Part shown: piece after piece, positions 18,012 through 26,174 of the stretch | Layout: each line of letters opens with the position of its first letter | Position numbering within the stretch: the stretch's first letter is position 1 | DNA from: Candidatus Binataceae bacterium | GTDB lineage: Bacteria > Desulfobacterota > Binatia > Binatales > Binataceae | Length of the DNA: 64,000 nt | Assembly (NCBI GenBank): GCA_035508495.1 | Contig: DATJMX010000040.1 | Span: forward strand, 85,210 to 149,209 | Reading direction: 5' to 3' | Notes under the pieces: generated by a model | What the model saw: the letters and a program-made list of their open reading frames with translations, nothing else | Database searches by the model: none | Told to the model about the DNA's origin: nothing | Translations under genes and position numbers: made by a program

Positions 18012-18725
18012 ATGGCCAGCGACGCGATCACGGAGGGAATTCGCTCAGCGCAAGGGCGCGGAAAGACGCCGGCCAAGTATGTGTACGTGGTCGTGATCTC
18101 TCTGTGGTTAGCCGCAATCGCGGCCGCGTTCACGATGGATTATCCGATCGCCTCGTGGGTTTACAAAACCGGATTGTATAGTGCGGTTCGATGGTCGCGT
18201 GCAGCGCAAATGGTCAAAGCGGCTGGCACATATTATTTGAGTATTGGAGCCGGACTGATTCTATTATTCTGGCGCGGATATGGACTTAGATCCGCGGTGC
18301 TTGTTTGGCTGTCGGGAGCGATATCAGGCCTGTACTACGCGGTGGCGAAGTGGGTAGTCGGCAGAAGCCGGCCGATCTACGACAATGGTTTCTTCAACAC
18401 CCGTCCGTTCGGGTTCGACCTCTTCCATGGCGGCTTGCGCGGGCTGGTGTTTTCGCATGCGAATCTTTCGTTCCCCTCGGGACATGCTTGCGTGGCCTTC
18501 GCGTCTGCATCTGCGCTCGCGATGCTGATTCCTCGCTGGCGCGTCGCATTATATGCGGTCGCAATCGCGGTCGGTGTTCAGCGCATCCTCGAGGGATCGC
18601 ACTATCCAAGCGACACGATTGCAGGCGCGGGCTTGGGTGTACTAGCCGCACTCACGGCCGAGTCGCTCATTGCAAGATTCGAATCGTGCCCTCAGTCGCT
18701 CAAGTTGAAGCCGAAGTCGCGATAG
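18012..18725 (+). CDS. PAP2-family membrane phosphatase
   Basis: This 237-residue membrane protein belongs to the PAP2/undecaprenyl-pyrophosphate phosphatase superfamily. The three active-site motifs are visible: KWVVGRSRP, FPSGHA and RILEGSHYPSD. It has about five membrane spans (for example VYVVVISLWLAAIAAAF and YYLSIGAGLILLFW). The likely role is dephosphorylation of lipid pyrophosphates, such as the carrier recycled after flipping by the adjacent Wzx, or LPS dephosphorylation. I chose ATG 18012; a TTG at 17994 overlaps the flippase stop. Its 3' end overlaps the convergent gene on the other strand by 34 bases. Confidence 0.92.
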   Translation: MASDAITEGIRSAQGRGKTPAKYVYVVVISLWLAAIAAAFTMDYPIASWVYKTGLYSAVRWSRAAQMVKAAGTYYLSIGAGLILLFWRGYGLRSAVLVWLSGAISGLYYAVAKWVVGRSRPIYDNGFFNTRPFGFDLFHGGLRGLVFSHANLSFPSGHACVAFASASALAMLIPRWRVALYAVAIAVGVQRILEGSHYPSDTIAGAGLGVLAALTAESLIARFESCPQSLKLKPKSR

Positions 18726-19213
18726 CGGGCCGGTATCGGTTGGCCGGCAGGCTGGCGGAAGTCGACCGTAGCTCGCGTTATCGCGAGATTGACCGGAGTT
18801 GTGATCATGAAGTCCGCGGGCTTGTCACCCGGTTCGAGGACCGGTTTGTTGACCATCGACTGCGCCGACGCGATCTCATGGCCCTCACGATCGAAATAGC
18901 GCGCGCGAGCGATCACCATCTTGAGCGGTCGCGGACCGACGTTTCTGACGCGGCCGGTTAAGTGGACGAACACGACTTCTTCCATCTGGCGGCAACAGGT
19001 CACATCGAGGATCGCATTGGGCTGAGCACCCGCCGGGTTGTCGATCGCGATTCGAAAAGGCGGCCCGATGCGCCGCGCGACCCATCGGTGGGCGAGCACG
19101 TACACGATCGCTGCCACCAGGATCCCTAGAGCAGCCACCCATCCGCGCCACGCGGGACGAGCGATCGATCGGGAATCTACTGCGAAGTTTTGAGGCCTGT
19201 CGCGGAGGTTCAA
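18692..19213 (-). CDS. Membrane-anchored FxLYD-like hypothetical protein
   Basis: This 173-residue protein has one N-terminal membrane segment (residues 25-42, WVAALGILVAAIVYVLA) and an extracytoplasmic beta-sandwich-like domain. The part FVHLTGRVRNVGPRPLKMV, then ARYFDREGHEIAS and LEPGDKPADFMI resembles FxLYD domains that occur in surface-anchored bacterial proteins. No enzymatic motif is seen. It overlaps the PAP2 gene tail to tail by 34 bases. Function is unknown. Confidence 0.75.
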   Translation of the reverse strand: MNLRDRPQNFAVDSRSIARPAWRGWVAALGILVAAIVYVLAHRWVARRIGPPFRIAIDNPAGAQPNAILDVTCCRQMEEVVFVHLTGRVRNVGPRPLKMVIARARYFDREGHEIASAQSMVNKPVLEPGDKPADFMITTPVNLAITRATVDFRQPAGQPIPARYRDFGFNLSD

Positions 19214-19487
19214 CTGATTGGCGGCCGCAATTCACGCCGCATCGCGAAGATAGCACGAAGACGACCCGCGTCTGCATCCTTGTCACATCGAGTACGACAG
19301 GCGGTCAGAACAATCGAACCGGCGATATGCAAGCCATTTTCTGAAATCCGCGATGCCTTGCGCTGTTGCAAATCGTCTGTTTGCGGAGTTTCCTTGAACG
19401 AATTCTGATGGCGAGAAGGGGCAGCGAGAAGAGTGGCAGCGGGCGCGAGGGATTCACGCGGTACTTCTGAAAATCACTCGTTTTTGA

Positions 19488-20792
19488 ATGGAATCGGGAT
19501 CGAACGAATTTGCGCTTCCGTCAGGCGTGCCTTTAAGCTCACTTGAGCGAATGTACGCACTGCTGTCGCCGTTGCTCTTTAAGTGCGCACATCTTATTGA
19601 ACGTATTCGTGGAGCTTCATCCGAAGAATTACATTCACGCCTCGGCTATGTGCCCTCGGCCGGTGCACCAGTGATCTGGTTCCACGGCGCATCGGCCGGA
19701 GAGATGGCGGCCGCTGTCGCTTTGTCAAACCTACTGCGTGAGCGTGGTCATCACTTCGAGCCGGTCTTCACGGCGACCAACCGAGCCGGCCTCGATTATA
19801 TTCGCCGCGTCACTCCCGAGGCTCGGGTGGCAAGTCTTGTGCCTTGGGATGTCAGCGATTGCCTCGTGCGGGCGTTAGATCGATGGCAGCCGCGTGCCCT
19901 CGCGATCGTCGAGACGGAGCTATGGCCGCGGATGGTGTTCGAAGCGCAAGAGCGCGGTATCCCGGTATTCAGCGTCAGCGCGCGCATCTACTCGGGCGAT
20001 CTGCCGCGCTACAGGGCGATCAGACCATTCATTGGGCCGACGCTCAGCCGCTTCACGAGGATCCTCGCGCAGGACAACGTCGAGCGCGATCGATTCATCG
20101 CGCTCGGCGCTCCTGCGGATCGATGCGTTAGCGCGGGCAATCTCAAGTACATGGGATCGTCACGGGTCTTCGATGACCCCGAGGCGTTGCGGCGCGATAT
20201 CGGAATTGGTCCGCACGATCGAGTCGTCGTCTGCGGCAGTATCCATGGCGATGAAGTAAACAACGTGCTCGAATCTATCGCGGCGGTGATTCCCGAGGAT
20301 GTGCGCCTGATTGTGGCTCCTCGGCATCTGGCCGCAGTTGGGATTATTGAGCGATGGGCGAGCCGGCGCGCATGGAAATACGTCCGGCGTTCGGCGCGCG
20401 AGATTGAAAAGGGGTGGCGCGTGATGATCGTCGATACGATGGGTGAACTCAGCCGCTTCTATGCGCTGGCGTCCTGCGCGATCGTCGGCGGCGGGTTCGA
20501 ACGCCACGGTGGTCACAATCCGTTCGAGCCCGTGCGCGCCGGAGTTCCGGCTCTGTTTGGTGCAAACTTTCATCACTTCGATGCTGAAGCGCGTGCGCTC
20601 GTATCGGCGACGCCTGAAGCGCAGAGCGCGGATCTGAGCGCTCTCGCTGCTACGTTACGCCGCTGGCTCGACGACGATACGCAGCGCCGCAGCGCTCACG
20701 AGCGTCAGTTGGCAGTGCTGCCTGATCCGGCTTCGATCGCCGCGTGCTACTCCCACACGCTTGAGCCTTTTCTGACGGCGGCCGGCGTATGA
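19488..20792 (+). CDS. waaA: 3-deoxy-D-manno-octulosonic acid (Kdo) transferase
   Basis: This 434-residue GT30 enzyme transfers Kdo from CMP-Kdo to the lipid A precursor on the inner membrane. Diagnostic stretches are IWFHGASAGEMAAAVAL with the catalytic glutamate, AIVETELWPRMVFEAQERG, IYSGDLPRYRAIRPF, AGNLKYMGSSR and CAIVGGGFERHGGHNPFEPV. The ATG at 19488 is used here, but the in-frame ATG at 19551 (MYALLSPLLFKC) gives an N-terminus closer to the usual WaaA anchor helix and may be the true start. It is followed, with a 4-base ATGA overlap, by an LpxB homologue. Confidence 0.94.
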   Translation: MESGSNEFALPSGVPLSSLERMYALLSPLLFKCAHLIERIRGASSEELHSRLGYVPSAGAPVIWFHGASAGEMAAAVALSNLLRERGHHFEPVFTATNRAGLDYIRRVTPEARVASLVPWDVSDCLVRALDRWQPRALAIVETELWPRMVFEAQERGIPVFSVSARIYSGDLPRYRAIRPFIGPTLSRFTRILAQDNVERDRFIALGAPADRCVSAGNLKYMGSSRVFDDPEALRRDIGIGPHDRVVVCGSIHGDEVNNVLESIAAVIPEDVRLIVAPRHLAAVGIIERWASRRAWKYVRRSAREIEKGWRVMIVDTMGELSRFYALASCAIVGGGFERHGGHNPFEPVRAGVPALFGANFHHFDAEARALVSATPEAQSADLSALAATLRRWLDDDTQRRSAHERQLAVLPDPASIAACYSHTLEPFLTAAGV

Positions 20793-22015
20793 GCAAAAAC
20801 GGCGGACCACCGACAATCTGTCTAATTGCTGCGGACGTCTCGGCCGATCAGAATGCTGCGCGGCTCACTGCTGCGCTTCGGCGCCGATCGCCCGGCGTGA
20901 AGCTGATCGGCGCCGGTGGTCCGCTGATGCATGGCGCCGGGATGGACGCCATGTGCGACAGCAGCGACGTCTCGATGGTGGGGCCGCCGGATTCGGTGCG
21001 CACGCTCCGCTCGGTCGTGCGCGTGTGGCGCCGGCTCACCGCGATGATCCGCGAGCAATCGCCCGACGTCGCGGTACTCATCGACAACGAAACGCTCAAC
21101 GTCCTTATCGCGCGATGGCTGCGCAAGAGCGGTATCCCGACAGTCTTCTTCTTTCCGCCACAAGTCTGGTTCTGGGGGCGATGGCGGCTCAGGTGGATGG
21201 CGCCTTATATCACGCGCGTGCTGTGCGCGTTTCGCGAGGAGGCCAACCTTTATCGGGCGGCGGGAGTCGATACGGTCTGGACCGGGCATCCGTTGCGCGA
21301 TGTGGTCCGCGTTCGTGACGACTCGGCCGCCGCGGTGCGCGCGATCGGTCTTGATCCAGGCCGCCGTCTCGTTGTGCTGATGCCGGGCAGCAGGCCGCAG
21401 GAGCTCGACGCGCACTGCGATCTGATGTTTGCCGCGGCGAAGATCCTGCGGGCGCGTGATCCCAATCTGCAGTTCGCGGTGCCGATTGCCTCGGACGCGC
21501 TGCGCGAGCGTCTGGAGCTCGAGGCGCGGCGCAGCGGCCTCAGCGATCTCGCGATCTACGCGCCCGATTCGTTCGGCGTGATGAGCCATGCGCAGGCGAT
21601 TCTGCAATGCGCCGGCACCGCGACGCTCGAAGCTGCGCTGCTCGGCATCCCCTCGGTGATCGTCTACCAGTGTGATCATCTTCGCTATGCCGCCGCGCGT
21701 CGAATCATGTACGTGAAGTACATCGGGATGGTGAACATCCTGCTCGGCGAGATGGTGCAGCCGGAGTTTTTCCATTGGCGAATCGCACCGGAACAGCTTG
21801 CGGCGGAGATGTGGTCGCTCATGACCGACGATCTGCGGCGCAATCGAATTCGTGCGCGGCTGGCCGAGCTCGCAGATATCATGGGACCGCCGGGGGCGAT
21901 GGACAACGCTGCCGCGGCGGTGCTCGACCTGGTCTCGAACGGGGCAGGCGTCGCCGAGAGCGAGGGCATTGTTGAAGATGGCAAGGCCGACCGGCGGATG
22001 GCGGCAGCGGACTAG
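20789..22015 (+). CDS. Lipid-A-disaccharide synthase homologue (divergent LpxB)
   Basis: This 408-residue GT19-family protein resembles LpxB, which joins UDP-2,3-diacylglucosamine to lipid X. Family features include GAGGPLMHGAGMDAM, FFFPPQVWFWGRWRLRWM, WTGHPLRDVV, VLMPGSRPQELDAH and AQAILQCAGTATLEAALLG. The N-terminal GExSGD motif is changed to ADVSADQ, and the usual IDAPDFN becomes LIDNETLN; the first Asp, equivalent to D98 of E. coli LpxB, is kept. It is therefore either a diverged LpxB or a paralogue using another acceptor. The start overlaps waaA (ATGA), linking it to lipid A assembly. Confidence 0.85.
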   Translation: MSKNGGPPTICLIAADVSADQNAARLTAALRRRSPGVKLIGAGGPLMHGAGMDAMCDSSDVSMVGPPDSVRTLRSVVRVWRRLTAMIREQSPDVAVLIDNETLNVLIARWLRKSGIPTVFFFPPQVWFWGRWRLRWMAPYITRVLCAFREEANLYRAAGVDTVWTGHPLRDVVRVRDDSAAAVRAIGLDPGRRLVVLMPGSRPQELDAHCDLMFAAAKILRARDPNLQFAVPIASDALRERLELEARRSGLSDLAIYAPDSFGVMSHAQAILQCAGTATLEAALLGIPSVIVYQCDHLRYAAARRIMYVKYIGMVNILLGEMVQPEFFHWRIAPEQLAAEMWSLMTDDLRRNRIRARLAELADIMGPPGAMDNAAAAVLDLVSNGAGVAESEGIVEDGKADRRMAAAD

Positions 22016-22059
22016 GATTTTGACTCCGAGGCCGATGCGCGCAACGATCGCGCTTCGAG

Positions 22060-22842
22060 ATGGTTAGCAATGGCACGAAGACCACCGCCAAGATGCCGCT
22101 GGCGGGCAAGATTGCGCTGGTCACAGGGGCATCGCGCGGAATCGGGCGCGCGATCGCGCTCAAGCTCGCAGGCAGCGGATGCGACGTCGCGGCCAACTAC
22201 TTCAACGCGCACGACGAGGCGGAGTCGCTGTGCGCCGAAGTTTCCGCGATGGGCCGCCGCGCCCTCGCGCTCCAGGGCAATGTCGCCGACCCCGAGAGCG
22301 TGCGCGAGGTATTCGAGGAGCTGGGCCGCACCTTCGATCGGCTCGACCTCCTCGTGAGCAACGCGGCGAGCGGCGTGCTGAGGCCGCTTGAGTCCGCGTC
22401 GCTCAAACATTGGCGCTACTGCATGGAAACCAACGCCTTCGCGCTGGTGACGTTGATGCAGCGGGCGGCGCAGATGATGCCGCGGGGCGGACGCGCGATC
22501 GCTATCTCGAGCCTCGGCGCCAGCCGCGCTCTTCCCGACTACGGCCTGATCGGCGCGTCCAAGGCGGCTCTGGAAGCCGTCGTGCGCTCACTCGCCTGCG
22601 AGCTCGCCCCGCGCGGCATCAACGTTAACGCCATCAGCAGCGGTCTGGTCGATACCGACGCGCTGCAGGCCTTCCCGCATCGCAAGCAGATGCTCGCGCA
22701 GTTCAAACGCCGCTCGCCCAAGGGCCGCGCGATGCGCGCGGCGGAGGTCGCCGACGCGGTCTACCTTTTGTGCCTGCCCGAAGCCGCGATGATCAATGGA
22801 CAGACCATCGTCGTCGATGGCGGATTCTCGATCGCGGGATAA
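22060..22842 (+). CDS. FabL-like enoyl-ACP reductase (SDR)
   Basis: This 260-residue SDR most resembles FabL, the enoyl-[ACP] reductase III described in Bacillus. It has GASRGIGRAIALKL, LLVSNAASGVLRPL and a Y-x6-K catalytic spacing (YGLIGASK) in place of the YxxxK of FabG. These are followed by NAISSGLVDTDALQAFPHR and MINGQTIVVDGG, which match FabL closely. It would perform the last reduction of each acyl elongation cycle using NAD(P)H. An in-frame ATG at 22093 lies closer to the fold. It begins the fatty-acid-like gene run and is followed two bases later by a FabG-type reductase. Confidence 0.85.
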   Translation: MVSNGTKTTAKMPLAGKIALVTGASRGIGRAIALKLAGSGCDVAANYFNAHDEAESLCAEVSAMGRRALALQGNVADPESVREVFEELGRTFDRLDLLVSNAASGVLRPLESASLKHWRYCMETNAFALVTLMQRAAQMMPRGGRAIAISSLGASRALPDYGLIGASKAALEAVVRSLACELAPRGINVNAISSGLVDTDALQAFPHRKQMLAQFKRRSPKGRAMRAAEVADAVYLLCLPEAAMINGQTIVVDGGFSIAG

Positions 22843-22844
22843 CG

Positions 22845-23603
22845 ATGCTGGGTGATTCAGGCCTCGCCGGCAAATCGGTGATCGTCAGCGGCGGCAGCCG
22901 CGGTATCGGCCGCGCGATCGTCGAGGCGTTCGCTGCCGAGCGGGCCCACGTCACCTTCCTCTATCGCGAGGATCGAGCCTCCGCGCTCGCCGTCGTCGAG
23001 AGTGCGCGCACTCAGAACCTCGAAGTTACGGCGGAGCAAATCGATGTGCGCGACGCGCCGGCGTGCGCCGAGCTGGTCGATAAAGTGCTCGAGCGTTTCG
23101 GCTGGATCGATGTCCTCGTCAACAACGCGGGTATCGTGCGTGACAACCTGTTACCGATGCTCGAAGACGACGACATCAACGCAGTTCTCCAGACCAACGT
23201 CGGCGGGACTTTCAACCTGACCCGCGCCGCGCTGCCCCCGATGATCTCGCGCCGCGCCGGCAAGATCATAAACATCAGCTCGGTGGCCGCCAGAAAGGGC
23301 GGCCGCGGCCAAACCAACTATGCCGCGAGCAAGGGCGCGATTAACTCCCTCACCCGCGCGCTCGCCGTCGAGCTCGCCCCGCGCGGCATCAACGTCAACG
23401 CGGTCGCGCCCGGCGTTATCGAAACCGACATGTCGGCGCGCGTCGTATCTCAGGCCCAGGACGAAGTTATGAGCCGCATCCTGCTGCGCCGGCTCGGCAC
23501 ACCCGCCGACGTTGCCGCTGCGGTCGTGTTTCTCGCCTCGCGCTTTGCGGATTACATTACCGGCGAGATTCTGCACGTCGACGGCGGATTCAAGATGGAG
23601 TGA
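22845..23603 (+). CDS. 3-oxoacyl-ACP reductase (FabG-type SDR)
   Basis: This 252-residue SDR has the classical FabG layout: SGGSRGIGRAIVEAF, VNNAGIVRDNLLPML, NISSVAARKGGRGQTNYAAS ending in the YAASK catalytic pair, and NAVAPGVIETDM followed by ITGEILHVDGGF. It should reduce 3-ketoacyl-ACP to 3-hydroxyacyl-ACP. The ATG at 22845 follows the upstream stop by two bases; the frame is open further left only within the FabL gene. Paired with FabL, an ACP, a hotdog protein and two ketosynthases, it forms a complete dedicated elongation set. Confidence 0.93.
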   Translation: MLGDSGLAGKSVIVSGGSRGIGRAIVEAFAAERAHVTFLYREDRASALAVVESARTQNLEVTAEQIDVRDAPACAELVDKVLERFGWIDVLVNNAGIVRDNLLPMLEDDDINAVLQTNVGGTFNLTRAALPPMISRRAGKIINISSVAARKGGRGQTNYAASKGAINSLTRALAVELAPRGINVNAVAPGVIETDMSARVVSQAQDEVMSRILLRRLGTPADVAAAVVFLASRFADYITGEILHVDGGFKME

Positions 23604-23607
23604 CTGG

Positions 23608-24039
23608 ATGTCATCAGCCCCCCTAATTACCCACGACGAAGTTTCAGCCGTCTATCCCAAGGTCGCCAGCGCCATCGCCGACGCGCTCGCGCGCGAAGTT
23701 GACGAATGCCAGCTGGGAAGCCGCATCATCGACGACCTCGGCGCCGAATCGATCGATCTGCTCGATATCGTCTTCCGCCTCGAGCGCGGCTTCAAGATCA
23801 AGATTCCGCGCAATCGAATCGCCAGCGACGCGCGCGGCGATTTGCCCGAATCGGAATTCGAGCACAAAGGTGTCGTCACCGCGGCCGGCCGCCAGCGCCT
23901 CCAGGAGTATCTGAGCGAAGTTCCACCCGAGAGTTTTCCCGCGACGTTGCGGGTCGATGACATCCCGCGGCTCTTCACCGTCGAAACTTTCTGCAAGGTC
24001 GTCGCACGCGCTCTGGCTGAGCAGGCCGCAACCGCCTGA
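23608..24039 (+). CDS. AcpXL-like acyl carrier protein with C-terminal extension
   Basis: This 143-residue acyl carrier protein carries the phosphopantetheine serine in DDLGAESIDLLDIVF. The following RLERGFKIKIPR closely resembles AcpXL, the rhizobial carrier that loads very long 27-hydroxy acyl chains onto lipid A. Ordinary ACPs are near 80 residues; here about 50 extra residues follow, including EYLSEVPPESFPATLRVDDI and TVETFCKVVARALAEQA, which may be a docking segment. The ATG at 23608 lies four bases after the FabG stop. The fused AcpS domain encoded downstream (27457) is a likely activator. Confidence 0.88.
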   Translation: MSSAPLITHDEVSAVYPKVASAIADALAREVDECQLGSRIIDDLGAESIDLLDIVFRLERGFKIKIPRNRIASDARGDLPESEFEHKGVVTAAGRQRLQEYLSEVPPESFPATLRVDDIPRLFTVETFCKVVARALAEQAATA

Positions 24040-24066
24040 CGCGGGGCAAGTCTCCGCGAACCGCCG

Positions 24067-24876
24067 TTGAGATTTCTCTTCGTCGAATCGATAAGCGAGT
24101 TTCAATCGGGACGCGGCGCCCGTGGCAGCGTGCGGATTCCGCGCGACGCCAAGTTCCCGCCTTGCCTCATCGCCGAGGCGATCGGCCAACTCGCAGGATG
24201 GATCGCAATCGAGCATTCGCAGTGGCGGCTCAGGCCCGTTGCCGGCCTGGTCGGCGAGTGCGTGATCGCCGCTGTGCCCGCCGCCGGTGATCGCGTCGAG
24301 CTGGCCGTGGAAATGGACACCTGCGACGACGACGCGGTTGCCTACTCGGGCTCCGCATCTATCGACGGCCAGCCATTCGTGACGCTCGAACGATGCGGCG
24401 CGCCGATGCTCGCGCTTGGCGATTTCGACGATCCCGATGCGATGAAGAGCCGCTTCGCCTTGCTCCGCTCCGCAACGGCCCCGGTCGAGTTCGCCGCGCC
24501 GCTCAACGAGGCCGTCGAGTTGCACAATGTGGCTGGCGCCGACAGCGCCCGCTGCTCGATTGTCACGCCCGCCGATGCCTCTTTTTATGCCGATCACTTT
24601 CCGCGTAAGCCCGTGTTTCCTGCTACTCTCCTGCTCGATGCGGAAATCCGCCTCGCCGTGCTGGCCCTCAAAAACCGGCATGGCGGACGCATGCCCGCGA
24701 CCCGCGCGATTCGAATCACCGACCTCAAGCTCAGAACCTTTATCGCCCCTGGCACGGCGGTCGCTCTGAGCGCCGGCCTGCGCGATTCCGACACCTCGTC
24801 GGTATCCTTCGCGCTGGACGCTCACGTCGATAACAAGCGGATCGCCTCGGCCGGCCTGACTTTCCAATGGCTGTGA
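24067..24876 (+). CDS. Tandem hotdog FabA/FabZ-like dehydratase
   Basis: This 269-residue protein appears to contain two hotdog domains. The first (about 1-130) has FPPCLIAEAIGQLAGW, equivalent to the FabZ central helix, but no HFPG-type histidine. The second (about 135-269) has ADHFPRKPVFPATLLLDAEI, which keeps the HFP histidine and an acidic residue in the helix. The pair would therefore give one composite active site dehydrating 3-hydroxyacyl-ACP. The first available start is the TTG at 24067. Its last codons overlap the ketosynthase start. The role of FabZXL in rhizobial long-chain synthesis is the closest known parallel. Confidence 0.8.
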   Translation: MRFLFVESISEFQSGRGARGSVRIPRDAKFPPCLIAEAIGQLAGWIAIEHSQWRLRPVAGLVGECVIAAVPAAGDRVELAVEMDTCDDDAVAYSGSASIDGQPFVTLERCGAPMLALGDFDDPDAMKSRFALLRSATAPVEFAAPLNEAVELHNVAGADSARCSIVTPADASFYADHFPRKPVFPATLLLDAEIRLAVLALKNRHGGRMPATRAIRITDLKLRTFIAPGTAVALSAGLRDSDTSSVSFALDAHVDNKRIASAGLTFQWL

Positions 24877-26174
24877 CCAGTAACCCGCGCCGCCGCGTCG
24901 CAATCACCGGGATCGGGCTCGTCACGCCCCTCGGCAACGATCTTAACTCGACCTGGTCGGCACTTATCGCCGGGCGCAGCGGGCTCTCGAGCATCACCAA
25001 CTTCGATGCTTGCGGCTTTCCGGTGCGAATCGCCGCCGAGGTCAAGGATTTCGATCCCGCCGCGCGCATCAGCGATCGCAAGATGCTGAAGTTCGCCAAT
25101 CGCCTCAATCAATTCGCGCTCGCCGCCGCGGAAGAAGCCATCCTCGACGCCGGGGTCGCGCCGCGTCTGGAAACCGCGGCGCGCTGGGGATGTATCGTGG
25201 GCGCGGGCATGATGGGCATCGGTTATGCCGAACTGTCGCGCCTCCAGGCGCGCTTCGCGCCCGCGGGCGAGTTCGATCCGCGGGCGATGATCGCCGCGGG
25301 AACCGAAGCCGCCGACCCTGTCGTCTTCTGCCGCAGCCAGACCAACGCCGGTATCGCGCTTTTGGCGCGGCGCTTCGGCATCGAGGGCTACTGCAACTCT
25401 GTTCACACCGCCTGCGCTTCAGGTGGACAGGCGGTGGGCGCGGCGCTCAAGCTGATCCGCCGCGGACGTGCCGACTTCGCGCTCGCCGGTGGGTTCGATT
25501 CGATGATCCATCCCGAGGGCGTCGCCTCGTTCTGCCTGCTCGGCGCGCTCTCTGCCGACAACGATTCCCCCGAGCGTGCCAGCCGCCCATTCGATCGCAC
25601 GCGCAACGGCTTCGTGCTGGGCGAGGGCGCGGGTTTCCTCGTGCTCGAAGAGATGGAGTCGGCGCGCCGGCGCGGCGCGCGAATCTACGCCGAGCTCGCC
25701 GGCGAGGGCAATTCGCTCAGCTGCTATCGAATCACCGATTCGCATCCTTCGGGCGATGGCGCGATCCAGGCGATGCGCCGCGCGCTCGCCGACGCCAATC
25801 TCGAGCCGCGCGGCGTCGGCTACATCAACGCGCACGGCACTTCGACGCTGATGAACGATCGCAGCGAATGCGCCGCGATCAAGGCGGTCTTCGGCGCCGC
25901 CAAAGATCGCGTCCGCGTCAGCTCGACCAAGAGCATGATGGGCCATCTGATTGCCGGCGCCGGCGCGGTCGAAGCCGCCATCTGCGCGCTCGCGATTCGT
26001 CACGCTACGATGCCGATGAACGCCAATCTCGGCGACGACGATCCTGAGTGCGATCTCAACTTCGTTCGCGAGCGCGCGCTCGCGGCGCCGATCGAAGCCG
26101 CGCTCTCGAATTCGTTTGGCTTCGGCGGCTCGAACAGTTGCCTCGCCTTGCGCCGCGTTGCGGCTGATTCGTAA
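24867..26174 (+). CDS. Beta-ketoacyl-ACP synthase (FabF-type, intact triad)
   Basis: This 435-residue ketosynthase condenses malonyl-ACP with acyl-ACP. All three catalytic residues are visible: C183 in HTACASGG, H323 in NAHGTST and H360 in STKSMMGHLIAGAGA, with the C-terminal NSFGFGGSN. The length is slightly above FabF. It overlaps the dehydratase gene upstream and ends at the exact base where the second ketosynthase begins, implying tight translational coupling. In rhizobia, the equivalent fabF2XL and fabF1XL genes extend lipid A acyl chains. Confidence 0.95.
   Translation: MAVTSNPRRRVAITGIGLVTPLGNDLNSTWSALIAGRSGLSSITNFDACGFPVRIAAEVKDFDPAARISDRKMLKFANRLNQFALAAAEEAILDAGVAPRLETAARWGCIVGAGMMGIGYAELSRLQARFAPAGEFDPRAMIAAGTEAADPVVFCRSQTNAGIALLARRFGIEGYCNSVHTACASGGQAVGAALKLIRRGRADFALAGGFDSMIHPEGVASFCLLGALSADNDSPERASRPFDRTRNGFVLGEGAGFLVLEEMESARRRGARIYAELAGEGNSLSCYRITDSHPSGDGAIQAMRRALADANLEPRGVGYINAHGTSTLMNDRSECAAIKAVFGAAKDRVRVSSTKSMMGHLIAGAGAVEAAICALAIRHATMPMNANLGDDDPECDLNFVRERALAAPIEAALSNSFGFGGSNSCLALRRVAADS

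Noticed and set aside
23644..24903. Antisense frame of 419 codons opposite the ACP and hotdog genes
   Set aside because: The plus-strand genes have catalytic motifs and operon overlaps; the antisense text has none.
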